A DNA stretch of 64,000 bases from contig NZ_JALKAS010000002.1 in assembly GCF_023015695.1 (NCBI RefSeq), positions 516,501 to 580,500 on the forward strand. The letters are read 5' to 3'. How positions within the stretch are numbered: the stretch's first letter is position 1; every line of letters begins with the position of its first letter. The notes beneath the pieces are model-generated. The model worked only from the letters and a program-made list of their open reading frames with translations. It ran no database searches and was not told where the DNA came from. This stretch comes from Jannaschia sp. S6380. GTDB taxonomy: Bacteria; Pseudomonadota; Alphaproteobacteria; Rhodobacterales; Rhodobacteraceae. The position numbers and the translations under genes were made by a program. This document shows positions 30,195 to 38,044 of the stretch, piece after piece.

Positions 30195-30955
30195 CGTGAG
30201 ACCTCGGACGGGGGCGGGGCGGGCCGGCCGCGAAACGTCGCCCCGCGCCACCAGAGCCGGAGCGCCTGCCAATGGATCAGGCCCAGGACGCGGCGCGTGC
30301 CGAAGGGCCGGCGCAGCGCCGCACCGAGGATCGCCCGGTTCGTCAGCGGGCGGCGCGGGCCCGACAGCGTCGCCATCAGGCGGCCCCCCGGACTGCGATA
30401 GTCGATCCAGATCGCCAGGCGGTCGTCGCGGATGTCGAAGCGGAAGCGATAGCCCCCGGCCACGGGCTGGAACGGCGAGACATGCAGGATCTTGCGTGCG
30501 GCAAGCGTCGTTCCCGCGCCGATCGGCGCCAGGTCCGCGCTATGGCAAAGGTAGGAATGGCGGTCGCCATAGGTGTTGGTGACCTCCGCCACCACGGCAC
30601 GCAGGACGTCATCGCGGTCATGCACCAGCCAGAAGCTGACCGGGTTGAACGTGTGTCCCAGCACGCGCGGCTGCGCCAGCAACAGGATGCGCCCGGCGCG
30701 AAGGTCCGGCAGCTTTTCGGCCAGCATGTCATGCAGCCAGGCCACCCCGCGTCCGTCGCCCGGGGGGCCACCATGATCCCGGTCGCGCAGGCTGGCGAGG
30801 GCTGCACGATTTCGCCCGAACAGCCGGGGGAACGGGCCGCGGTCTTCGGGATCGAGGAGCACGTAGTCGACGCCATAGCGAAAGGCGTTCTCCACCCCTT
30901 CGGCCTTGCGGCCATGGAACGTCAGACCCGGCACATGGTCCAGGACACGGGTCAT
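30191..30955 (-). CDS. DUF1365 family protein
   Basis: A 254-residue soluble protein with the DUF1365 hallmarks: N-terminal HGRKAEGVENAFRYGVDYVL, the block RVLGHTFNPVSFWLVHD near residue 95, AEVTNTYGDRHSYL and KILHVSPFQPVAGGYRFRF. DUF1365 proteins are usually found with FAD amine-oxidase-like and cyclopropane-synthase-like genes and are linked to fatty-acid modification. It overlaps the oxidoreductase gene by 4 bases and the MFS gene by 4. No methyltransferase gene is present in this operon. Confidence 0.85.
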   Translation of the reverse strand: MTRVLDHVPGLTFHGRKAEGVENAFRYGVDYVLLDPEDRGPFPRLFGRNRAALASLRDRDHGGPPGDGRGVAWLHDMLAEKLPDLRAGRILLLAQPRVLGHTFNPVSFWLVHDRDDVLRAVVAEVTNTYGDRHSYLCHSADLAPIGAGTTLAARKILHVSPFQPVAGGYRFRFDIRDDRLAIWIDYRSPGGRLMATLSGPRRPLTNRAILGAALRRPFGTRRVLGLIHWQALRLWWRGATFRGRPAPPPSEVSR

Positions 30956-32241
30956 TCCGCTGCGACGGCGAGGTGGGCGCGGCCGGCCATCCCCTCGGCC
31001 ACGTCGAGGGCGCTGACGAACCCGTCCTCGTGAAAGCCGTTCCGCATCCAGGCGCCGCAGAACCATGTGTTTGCCGTTCCGTTACGTTCGCGCAGCCGGC
31101 CGACGGCATCCAGCATGGCCAGGTCGTAGACCGGGTGACGGAAGGTCGTCCGGTCGTAGATCAACGCCTCCCGGATGGGATGCTGGGGGTTGAGGGTGGA
31201 GAAGATCGGATCCTCCGCCGGAATGGGCTGCAGCCGGTTCATCCAGTAGGTCAGGCCGATGCGGTCGGGGCGATCCGCCTGTTCGGCATAGTTCCAGGAC
31301 GCCCAGACCTTCCGGCGCCGGGGCATGACGGATTCGTCCGCATGCAGAACGGCCTCGTTCGATTGATAGCGCACCCGCGACAGCAGGGCCGTCTCCTCCT
31401 CGGTGGCGTCCGACAGCAGGGCGAGGCTATCGTCGGAATGGGTCGCCAATACGACGTCGTCGAACGCCTCCCACTCGCCACCGGTCATGCGCACCTCGGC
31501 ACCGCCCGGGACACGGCGTATGCCGGCCACGGGCGTGCCGGTGCGAAGGACGACGCTTTGCCGTCCGAGATGCGCCTGAAGGCGGCGGACATATTCCACC
31601 GATCCGCCCCGAACGGTGAACCAGTCGTGCTGTCCGGTGTGGCTGAGCAGCGCGTGGTTGCGGAAGAAGCGCACCATGGCCTGCGCCGGGAAATCCATCA
31701 CGTTCTGGCTGGGGGTGGACCAGATCGCGCCCGAGATCGGCCCGATATACCAGTCGCGGAACGTCTGCCCCATGCCGAGCCGATCAAGGAAGGCGCCAAG
31801 CGGCAGGTCCGGGTCGTTGGCGGCATCGGCGGCGCGGGCGTTGAAACGGAAGATGTCGCGCGTCATGCGCAGGAACCGGGGCGACAGCAGGTTGCGCCGC
31901 TGCGCGAACATCGTGTCCGCCGTCTGAAGCGAGTATTCCACGCGGCCCCCGCCCAGCGACGCCGCGAAGGACATGTCGCTGTCGGCGATGGGGACATCCA
32001 GGTCCTCGAACAGGCGCAACAGGTTCGGATAGTTGACCTTGTTGAAGACGATGAACCCGGTATCCACCGGCTGGTCGCCGCGTCGCCCGGCCAGGACGGT
32101 GCGTGCGTGCCCGCCCAAGCGCGGCTCGGCCTCGATCAGGGTGACGTGGTGATCGCCAGAAAGCGCGTGGGCGGCGGCCATGCCGCTTATGCCGCCGCCG
32201 ATGATCGCGACGCGGCTGAGTGTCTGTTTGTCGAAGGGCAC
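30952..32241 (-). CDS. FAD-dependent (amine-oxidase-like) oxidoreductase, first gene of the stress operon
   Basis: A 429-residue flavoprotein. The FAD motif is VAIIGGGISGMAAAHAL at residues 11-27 with EAEPRLGGHARTV following. The middle reads VDTGFIVFNKVNYPNLLRLF and the C-terminus NTWFCGAWMRNGFHEDGFVS, which closes the FAD site. I recall that the comparable Rhodobacter sphaeroides gene is part of the singlet-oxygen regulon and is linked to desaturation of methylated fatty acids for furan fatty acids; the same role here is inference. A RpoE-type promoter lies about 38 bases upstream. Confidence 0.82.
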   Translation of the reverse strand: MPFDKQTLSRVAIIGGGISGMAAAHALSGDHHVTLIEAEPRLGGHARTVLAGRRGDQPVDTGFIVFNKVNYPNLLRLFEDLDVPIADSDMSFAASLGGGRVEYSLQTADTMFAQRRNLLSPRFLRMTRDIFRFNARAADAANDPDLPLGAFLDRLGMGQTFRDWYIGPISGAIWSTPSQNVMDFPAQAMVRFFRNHALLSHTGQHDWFTVRGGSVEYVRRLQAHLGRQSVVLRTGTPVAGIRRVPGGAEVRMTGGEWEAFDDVVLATHSDDSLALLSDATEEETALLSRVRYQSNEAVLHADESVMPRRRKVWASWNYAEQADRPDRIGLTYWMNRLQPIPAEDPIFSTLNPQHPIREALIYDRTTFRHPVYDLAMLDAVGRLRERNGTANTWFCGAWMRNGFHEDGFVSALDVAEGMAGRAHLAVAAE

Positions 32242-32278
32242 TGCTGTCTCTGTTTCCGTTCCGGGTTCGCTCTTGTGT

Positions 32279-32307
32279 CTCTACGGACCGGCCGGCCTCG
32301 CGGATCA
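32279..32307 (-). promoter_or_regulatory. RpoE-type promoter of the minus-strand stress operon
   Basis: Read on the minus strand: TGATCC (32307-32302), exactly 18 bases, TAGAG (32283-32279). This has the form of the Rhodobacter sphaeroides sigma-E promoter (TGATCC with a TAAGA-like -10). It precedes the FAD oxidoreductase start at 32241. Confidence 0.7.
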
Positions 32308-32351
32308 GGATGCCGTCGTGGCGTCCCCTCCTCTCTACATGACACGAAAAC

Positions 32352-32380
32352 TGATCCGGACAACACGACGTTGCGTAGAG
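32352..32380 (+). promoter_or_regulatory. RpoE-type promoter of rpoE-chrR
   Basis: TGATCC (32352-32357), exactly 18 bases, TAGAG (32376-32380), identical in both boxes and spacing to the minus-strand promoter 44 bases away. It lies about 50 bases before the rpoE start and implies autoregulation. Confidence 0.7.
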
Positions 32381-32430
32381 CCTGTGAACTTGAACCCGGG
32401 CAGTCCCGCCCTCAAGATGTCAGGCGATTG

Positions 32431-33063
32431 ATGAATGCGCTCGGTCTGAACCTTGCCGCCCCGCCGGAGATGCGCTTGGCCCCCAAACCCAAGGACGATG
32501 CCCGCTGGTCGGCCCTGCTGGTCGCGGTGGGTCGCGACCGCGACCGCGACGCGTTCGCCGAACTGTTCCGCCACTATGCCCCGCGGGTGAAGGCCTTCCT
32601 GATCCGGACGGGCCTGTCGCCCGCCATGGCCGAGGATTGCATGCAGGATGTCATGGTCACGCTCTGGCGCAAGGCGCATCAATACGATCCGGCGCGGGCG
32701 GGGGCGGCGACGTGGCTCTTCACCATCGCGCGGAATCGCAAGATCGACCTGATCCGCAGGACCCGCCGGCCCGAACCCGAGGATCTGCCCTGGGGGCCCG
32801 AGCCGGCGCCGGAACAGGCCGACGCGCTGGCCCTGCAACAGGAAACGGCGCGCCTGGCCCAAGCCATCGCGACCCTGCCGCCCAAGCAGCGCGACCTGGT
32901 GGAACGGGCCTATTTCGGCGATGCGACGCACAGCGAAATCGCCGCGGCGACGGGTTTGCCGCTTGGCACGATCAAGTCACGCATCCGGTTGGCGATCGAC
33001 CGGCTGCGTCATGCCATGCAGAACGAACGGCGCGATCTGCCGCGCCCCCACGACCGACATTGA
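32431..33063 (+). CDS. rpoE: ECF sigma factor RpoE (ECF11 type)
   Basis: A 210-residue ECF sigma factor. Region 2 reads FAELFRHYAPRVKAFLIRTG, ledECMQDVMVTLW-like AEDCMQDVMVTLWRKAHQYD and AATWLFTIARNRKIDLIRR; region 4 reads LPPKQRDLVERAYFGDATHS then GLPLGTIKSRIRLAIDRLR. It pairs with a ChrR homologue as in the singlet-oxygen response of Rhodobacter sphaeroides. The start is uncertain: ATG 32431 is used here, ATG 32470 (MRLAPKPKDD) would remove 13 residues and is nearer to the family N-terminus. chrR starts 18 bases after the stop. Confidence 0.9.
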   Translation: MNALGLNLAAPPEMRLAPKPKDDARWSALLVAVGRDRDRDAFAELFRHYAPRVKAFLIRTGLSPAMAEDCMQDVMVTLWRKAHQYDPARAGAATWLFTIARNRKIDLIRRTRRPEPEDLPWGPEPAPEQADALALQQETARLAQAIATLPPKQRDLVERAYFGDATHSEIAAATGLPLGTIKSRIRLAIDRLRHAMQNERRDLPRPHDRH

Positions 33064-33080
33064 ACGCGAGACGAACCAAG

Positions 33081-33725
33081 ATGATCCACCATCCCATCGG
33101 AGACGAGATGCTGCTGAACTACGCTGCCGGCCGGCTGCCGGCCGCGCAGGACCTGCTGGTGGCGACGGCGGTGTCGCTGGACGATGACGCCCGCGCGCGG
33201 CTTGGCGGGTTCGACGCGCTGGGCGGCATCCTCTTGGAGGATACGGGCGAGACCGAGATCGCGCCCGATGCGCTGGACGCGGTGATGGCACGGCTCGACG
33301 GGCCCGCCACGTCCGGGCGGGCCGCGTCATCGTCCGGTGCGGTGTTGCCGCAACCGTTGCGCGATGCCGTCGGCGGGGATCTGGAGGCGGTGCGCTGGCG
33401 CCCGGTGGGCATGGGCGTACGGCAATGCGTGATCGACCTGGGCGAAGACGACGGTGGCGTCGCGCGTCTGTTGTCGATCCCCGCGGGGCACGCGATGCCG
33501 GACCATGGCCATGGCGGTACGGAGTTCACACTGGTCCTGCAGGGGGCGTTCCTGGACGGCGACGCCCGGTTCGCCCGCGGCGACCTGGAGGTCGCGTCCG
33601 AGGCGGACGAACACACTCCGACCGCCGAGGCGGGCGAGGATTGCATCTGCCTCGTCGTCACCGACGCGCCGTTGCGGTTCTCGGGCTTTTTGCCGCGCAT
33701 CGCGCAGCGATTCCTCAAGATCTAG
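33081..33725 (+). CDS. chrR: ChrR-type anti-sigma factor with altered zinc site
   Basis: A 214-residue protein that aligns end to end with Rhodobacter sphaeroides ChrR: an anti-sigma N-domain (about 1-80) and a cupin C-domain (about 100-200). The cupin metal ligands are kept (His142, His144, Glu148 in DHGHGGTEF; His178 in EADEHTP). In the N-domain, the expected HxxxCxxC zinc ligands are replaced: ATAVSLDDDARAR has Ala30, Asp34 and Ala37 where His, Cys and Cys should be. ChrR normally holds RpoE inactive until singlet oxygen. Here binding must be zinc-independent or weakened. Gene order and full length argue against a pseudogene. Confidence 0.85.
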   Translation: MIHHPIGDEMLLNYAAGRLPAAQDLLVATAVSLDDDARARLGGFDALGGILLEDTGETEIAPDALDAVMARLDGPATSGRAASSSGAVLPQPLRDAVGGDLEAVRWRPVGMGVRQCVIDLGEDDGGVARLLSIPAGHAMPDHGHGGTEFTLVLQGAFLDGDARFARGDLEVASEADEHTPTAEAGEDCICLVVTDAPLRFSGFLPRIAQRFLKI

Positions 33726-33735
33726 GCGCCGGCCG

Positions 33736-34206
33736 CTAGTCCGTCGCCAGTTCTGCGCCGTAGAGCGGGACCGTCGATATCGACATCTTCGCCGACCCCT
33801 CGGTCAGTTCCTGCGCATGGACAAGATAGATCAACGTCTGGTTCGGCTGATCGAAGATCCGCTTGATGCGCAGCGATTTCAGGATGATCGACCGGCCTTC
33901 GCGGAACACCTGCTCGCCATCCTCCGACGTGTCGATGTCGCCCAGCCGGATCGGCCCGGTCTGGCGGCACGCGATCGACGCGTTCGACGGGTCCTCGAAC
34001 CAGTTGCCCTGGCTCAGCCGGTCGATCAGCGACCGCTCGAAATAGGCGATGTGGCAGGTGACGCCCTCGACCTTTGGGTCCTGGATGGCGTCGATGATGA
34101 TGTCGTTGCCGACCCAGTCGACCCCGACCTCGCCGACTTGTTCGGCATTGGCGGGCAGGGCGAGAAGGGCGGCGGCCAGTGCGGTGGCGAGCGTTGTGCG
34201 TGTCAT
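33736..34206 (-). CDS. creA: CreA family secreted protein
   Basis: A 156-residue protein with signal peptide MTRTTLATALAAALLALPANA. The mature part shows the CreA pattern: VGNDIIIDAIQDPKVEGVTC then SNASIACRQTGPI and a C-terminal LIYLVHAQELTEGSAKMSIS. Two Cys residues (VTCHI and IACRQ) could pair in the periplasm. CreA is widespread and of unknown function. It is convergent with chrR, 10 bases from its stop. Confidence 0.85.
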   Translation of the reverse strand: MTRTTLATALAAALLALPANAEQVGEVGVDWVGNDIIIDAIQDPKVEGVTCHIAYFERSLIDRLSQGNWFEDPSNASIACRQTGPIRLGDIDTSEDGEQVFREGRSIILKSLRIKRIFDQPNQTLIYLVHAQELTEGSAKMSISTVPLYGAELATD

Positions 34207-34302
34207 GCGGTCAAACGCCGCGCCATGCGCCTTCGTTCCCTATGTCCCGCGCCGCTCCGTGCTAGCTTGCCGCGACGGCAATACCGCTCCGGAGGGACCA
34301 CG

Positions 34303-35190
34303 ATGACACGCATGACCGCCAAGGATTTCGACCAGGATCTGCTCGACCTCTACGACTTCTATGCGCATGGCAAGATATCGAAGCGCGAGTTCCTCGACCG
34401 CGCCGGCAAGTGGGCCGTCGGCGGCCTGACCGCGGTGGCGATTCTCCAGACGCTCAGCCCGAACTATGCCCTGGCGCAGCAGGTCGCCGAGGACGACGCC
34501 GACATCGCGGCCGAGGACATCACCTATGACAGCCCGAACGGCCACGGTTCCGTCAATGGTTATCTCGTGCGCCCCGCCACGACCGACGCGCCGCCCGCCG
34601 CCGTTCTGGTCGTGCACGAGAACCGGGGCCTCAACCCCTATATCCGCGATGTCGCGCGCCGCGTCGCCAAGGCCGGCTTCGTCGCGCTGGCGCCCGACGG
34701 GCTGACCTCGATGGGCGGATATCCCGGCAACGACGACGAGGGCCGCGAGATGCAGCGCCAAGTCGATGGCGAGAAGCTGATGAACGACTTCTTCGCCGGC
34801 TACGAATACCTCGCCGCGCTCGACGGCACCAATGGCCGCGTGGGCGCGACCGGTTTCTGCTACGGCGGCGGCGTGGTGAACGCGCTGGCCGTGGCCTATC
34901 CGGAGCTGTCGGCGGGCGTGCCATTCTACGGACGGCAGGCCGCCGCGTCGGACGTTCCGAAGATCGAGGCGCCGCTCCTGTTCCAATACGCGGCCCTCGA
35001 CAGCCGGATCAATTCCGGCTGGCCCGAGATGCAGCGCGCACTGGAGGAGAACGACAAGATCTACAAGGCCAACATCTGGCCCGACGTGAACCACGGCTTC
35101 CACAACGATACCACGCCCCGCTACGACGCGGCCGCCGCCGAAGCCGCGTGGGAGGATACGATCGCCTGGTTCCGCGTCTACCTCGCCTGA
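34303..35190 (+). CDS. Dienelactone hydrolase family protein with N-terminal extension
   Basis: A 295-residue alpha/beta hydrolase. The catalytic triad is visible: Cys186 in GATGFCYGGG, Asp233 in AALDSRINSG and His264 in DVNHGFHND. An extra N-terminal 60 residues carry KREFLDRAGKWAVGGLTAVA and a hydrophobic segment ending YALAQQ. This looks like a Tat-type leader with Lys-Arg in place of Arg-Arg, so the enzyme may be exported. The physiological substrate is unknown. It has a CCGGAGGG ribosome site and stands alone. Confidence 0.85.
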   Translation: MTRMTAKDFDQDLLDLYDFYAHGKISKREFLDRAGKWAVGGLTAVAILQTLSPNYALAQQVAEDDADIAAEDITYDSPNGHGSVNGYLVRPATTDAPPAAVLVVHENRGLNPYIRDVARRVAKAGFVALAPDGLTSMGGYPGNDDEGREMQRQVDGEKLMNDFFAGYEYLAALDGTNGRVGATGFCYGGGVVNALAVAYPELSAGVPFYGRQAAASDVPKIEAPLLFQYAALDSRINSGWPEMQRALEENDKIYKANIWPDVNHGFHNDTTPRYDAAAAEAAWEDTIAWFRVYLA

Positions 35191-35253
35191 CCCGTCGGCC
35201 CGGACGCCCGCATCCGGCTGGCATCCCCCGGCCGGGCGCGATAGGCGGCGCGG

Positions 35254-35916
35254 ATGGATGCCGCCGCCGCCTCGACCCCCTACGACCCGCCCGACGGGCC
35301 TATCCCGATCGTCCACCGCGACGAACACCTGATGGTCGTGGACAAGCCGCATGGCCTTCTGTCGGTGCCCGGACGCGGGCCGCATCTGGCGGATTGCCTG
35401 ATCGCGCGGCTTGCCATCGAGTTTCCCGAAGTGCTGCTCTGCCACCGCCTCGACCGCGACACGTCCGGCATCATGGTCTTCGCCCTGACCAAGGCGGCGC
35501 AGCGCAAGCTCGGCCGCATGTTCGAGGTCAAGCGCATCGCCAAGCGCTACGTCGCCCGCGTCTGGGGCGAGGTGGCGGAGGCCGAAGGCACGATCGACCT
35601 GCCACTGATCGTCGACTGGCCGAACCGCCCGCTGCAGCACGTCAACCACGAACGCGGCAAGAAGGCCGTCACCGACTGGAGGCGCATGGCGGTGGAAGAT
35701 GGGACGACCCGCATGCGCCTGATGCCGCGCACCGGGCGCAGCCACCAGCTGCGTGTCCACATGCTCTCCCTTGGCCACCCGATCTTGGGCGATCCATTCT
35801 ATGCCAACGGTCCGGCGGCCGATTTCCCGCGCATGATGCTGCATGCCGAGGGCTTGAAGTTCGAGCATCCGATCAGCGGCAAGGTCCTGCGGCTCGAGGC
35901 GCCCTGTCCGTTCTGA
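35254..35916 (+). CDS. rluA: RluA-family pseudouridine synthase
   Basis: A 220-residue enzyme that isomerises uridine to pseudouridine in RNA. The catalytic Asp67 is in CHRLDRDTSGIMVFA and the second motif RTGRSHQLRVHMLSLGHPIL lies near residue 155. There is no S4 domain, and the length fits the RluA/TruC-like dual rRNA/tRNA subgroup (23S U746 and tRNA U32). The exact target cannot be read from the sequence. Confidence 0.85.
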   Translation: MDAAAASTPYDPPDGPIPIVHRDEHLMVVDKPHGLLSVPGRGPHLADCLIARLAIEFPEVLLCHRLDRDTSGIMVFALTKAAQRKLGRMFEVKRIAKRYVARVWGEVAEAEGTIDLPLIVDWPNRPLQHVNHERGKKAVTDWRRMAVEDGTTRMRLMPRTGRSHQLRVHMLSLGHPILGDPFYANGPAADFPRMMLHAEGLKFEHPISGKVLRLEAPCPF

Positions 35917-36036
35917 CTGGTGCACGCCGTCCGGTCGCGACGCGCCGCCCCGGGGCGGACGCACGGACCTCGCTTCTTCCCCCCGGGCGCCCGCCGGACT
36001 AGACAGGCTCGACAGCAACTTGCCCGGGAGGCAGCC

Positions 36037-36690
36037 ATGAGCCTGCGCATCAATCAGACCGTTCCCGATTTCGAGGCCGAGACCAGCGAGGGCCCGATCC
36101 GCTTCCACGACTGGATCGGCGACAGCTGGGCGATCCTGTTCAGTCACCCCAAGGATTTCACGCCCGTCTGCACGACCGAATTCGGCGCCGTGGCGCAGCT
36201 GGATGCCGAGTGGAAGAAGCGCGGCGTCAAGGTGATCGGCATCTCGGTGGACGATGCCGACTCGCATCGCAGATGGAAGGGCGACATCGAGGGTTTCGGC
36301 GGGGCGAAGGCCGAGTTTCCGATCATCGCGGACGAGGGGCTGGACGTCTCCAAGGCCTACGACATGCTGCCGGAAGATGCGTATCTGCCCGATGGGCGCA
36401 CCCCGAACGACACCGCCACGGTCCGGTCGGTCTATATCATCGGGCCGGACAAGCAGTTGAAGCTGTCGATGACCTATCCGATGAATGTCGGCCGCAACTT
36501 CGCCGAGGTTCTGCGCGCCGTCGATGCGCTGCAGACGGCGGCGAAGCACGGGGTGGCCACCCCGGCGAACTGGGACCACGGCCGCGACGTGGTAATCCCC
36601 GCGACGGTCAGCGACGAGGACGCGAAGGCGAAATTCGGGGAGTTCACGACCCACTTCCCCTATCTTCGCACCACGAAGGACCCGAGCTGA
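36037..36690 (+). CDS. 1-Cys peroxiredoxin (Prx6 type)
   Basis: A 217-residue peroxidase that reduces hydroperoxides through Cys45 in HPKDFTPVCTTEFG. The C-terminal extension typical of Prx6 is present (PMNVGRNFAEVLRAVDALQ, then GRDVVIPATVSDEDAKAKF), and no resolving Cys is seen. It starts MSLRINQTVPDF after GGGAGG. A minus-oriented terminator separates it from the convergent rpmJ. Confidence 0.92.
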   Translation: MSLRINQTVPDFEAETSEGPIRFHDWIGDSWAILFSHPKDFTPVCTTEFGAVAQLDAEWKKRGVKVIGISVDDADSHRRWKGDIEGFGGAKAEFPIIADEGLDVSKAYDMLPEDAYLPDGRTPNDTATVRSVYIIGPDKQLKLSMTYPMNVGRNFAEVLRAVDALQTAAKHGVATPANWDHGRDVVIPATVSDEDAKAKFGEFTTHFPYLRTTKDPS

Positions 36691-36722
36691 ACCGGCCCGA
36701 TTCCGACCCCTGAAACGAAGAA

Positions 36723-36744
36723 GGGCCGCCCCAGCGGGCGGCCC
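36723..36744 (-). terminator. Terminator between peroxiredoxin and rpmJ
   Basis: Perfect 9-base stem GGGCCGCCC / GGGCGGCCC with loop CAGC. On the minus strand it is followed by TTCTTCGTTTC, so it mainly serves rpmJ, though the hairpin may act on both transcripts. Confidence 0.7.
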
Positions 36745-36765
36745 ATCCTGCCGGATCAGCGCGGC

Positions 36766-36891
36766 TCAGCCCTGGCGGGCCTTGAACCGACGCTGGGTCT
36801 TGTTGATCACATAGACCCGTCCCTTGCGGCGCACGACACGGCAGTCGCGGTGACGGTTCTTGAGCGACCGGAGGGAATTGCGAACCTTCAT
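36766..36891 (-). CDS. rpmJ: 50S ribosomal protein L36 (type without zinc site)
   Basis: A 41-residue basic protein [20 protein letters not shown] then [20 protein letters not shown] and G. This is the long L36 form with one Cys, lacking the CxxC zinc ligands (zinc-independent, often called ykgO-like). The longer open frame upstream has no support. Confidence 0.95.
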   Translation of the reverse strand: MKVRNSLRSLKNRHRDCRVVRRKGRVYVINKTQRRFKARQG

Positions 36892-36965
36892 GGCTGCTCT
36901 CCTATCATCGCGGCGCGCGGTGACGCCTCGGGTTGAACGCGTGCCCCGGCGAACGGGGCGGTGAA

Positions 36966-37040
36966 TGGTGGGCGATACTGGGATCGAACCAGTGACCCCT
37001 TCGATGTCAACGAAGTGCTCTACCGCTGAGCTAATCGCCC
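36966..37040 (-). tRNA. tRNA-Val (anticodon GAC)
   Basis: On the minus strand: acceptor GGGCGAT pairs with ATCGCCC, D arm GCTCAGCGGTAGAGC, anticodon arm CTTCG-TTGACAT-CGAAG (anticodon GAC), T arm ACTGGTTCGATCCCAGT, encoded ACCA end. All stems are perfect or nearly so. Confidence 0.97.
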
Positions 37041-37185
37041 CGTTGCGACTGACGACACAGGGCAACCCTGGCCCGCCCGGCGCATTGGTGCGCGGTGGAT
37101 AGTGTCTTTCACGATGGCGTGCAAGGGGGCTTTCGAGAGTTTCGCCACTGGCATATCCTGCGCCCAAATGAGAGCGTCCCGCCCC

Positions 37186-38043
37186 ATGTCACGACCGACT
37201 TTCCGCCTGATGCGCCCCGACCCGGTGATGGCCCCGTTGGTCGTGGCCAGCCCCCATTCGGGGCGGATCTACGACTGGGACTTTCTGTCGGCCACGGTGC
37301 TCGACGCCGACCGTATCCGCTCGTCGGAGGATGCCTATGTCGACCTCCTCCTGGATGGCGTGCCGGGCCTGGGCGTGCCGCTTCTGGCCGCCGAGATGCC
37401 GCGTGCCTTCCTGGATCTGAACCGCGCGCCCGAGGAACTCGACCCGGCGGTGATCCAGGGCCTGCCGCGCGGTGCGACCAACCCGCGCATCACGTCGGGT
37501 CTGGGCGTGATTCCCAGGGTCGTGGCACAGGGCCGGGCCATCTATGATGGCAAGATCAGCCGCGACGAGGCGCGGTACCGTATCGACCGGGTCTGGCGGC
37601 CCTATCACGACCAGCTGGCCGCGCTGATGCAGGCCGCGCAGGACCGTTTCGGCCACGCCGTTCTGCTCGACGTCCATTCCATGCCGCACGAGGCGATCGA
37701 GGGGGCCGGCCCCCGGGGTCGCACGCCCGAGATCGTGCTGGGCGACCGGTTCGGCGCCTCTGCCTCGGCCGATCTGGTCGATGCGGTCGAGGCCGTCTTC
37801 GCCGATCTGGGATTCTGCGTGGCCCGCAACGCGCCCTTCGCGGGCGCCTACATCACGCAGGCCTATGGCCGGCCCGAACGGGGGCGCCAGGCGATCCAGA
37901 TCGAGATCGACCGCGCGCTCTATCTCGACGAGATGCGCGTCCGGCCGGCCGATGGGTTCGATGGCATGCGCAACCTGATGACCGAGGCCGTCGGTCGCAT
38001 CTGCGCCCATGTCGGCGGCATCCGGGACCTGGCCGCCGAATAG
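37186..38043 (+). CDS. N-formylglutamate amidohydrolase family protein
   Basis: A zinc-hydrolase-type protein of about 285 residues. Motifs: [15 protein letters not shown] near the N-terminus, [24 protein letters not shown] in the middle and a C-terminal [20 protein letters not shown]. The family releases formate from N-formyl-glutamate (histidine breakdown) or acts on related N-formyl compounds; no hut genes lie nearby, so the substrate is open. The start is uncertain: ATG 37186 ([12 protein letters not shown]) is used, ATG 37168 and 37102 are also in frame and none has a strong ribosome site. Confidence 0.8.
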   Translation: MSRPTFRLMRPDPVMAPLVVASPHSGRIYDWDFLSATVLDADRIRSSEDAYVDLLLDGVPGLGVPLLAAEMPRAFLDLNRAPEELDPAVIQGLPRGATNPRITSGLGVIPRVVAQGRAIYDGKISRDEARYRIDRVWRPYHDQLAALMQAAQDRFGHAVLLDVHSMPHEAIEGAGPRGRTPEIVLGDRFGASASADLVDAVEAVFADLGFCVARNAPFAGAYITQAYGRPERGRQAIQIEIDRALYLDEMRVRPADGFDGMRNLMTEAVGRICAHVGGIRDLAAE

Positions 38044-38044
38044 C

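Noticed and set aside
34240..36654. 804-codon minus-strand frame
   Set aside because: Antisense to dienelactone hydrolase, rluA and peroxiredoxin, which have clear catalytic motifs; no motif on the minus strand.
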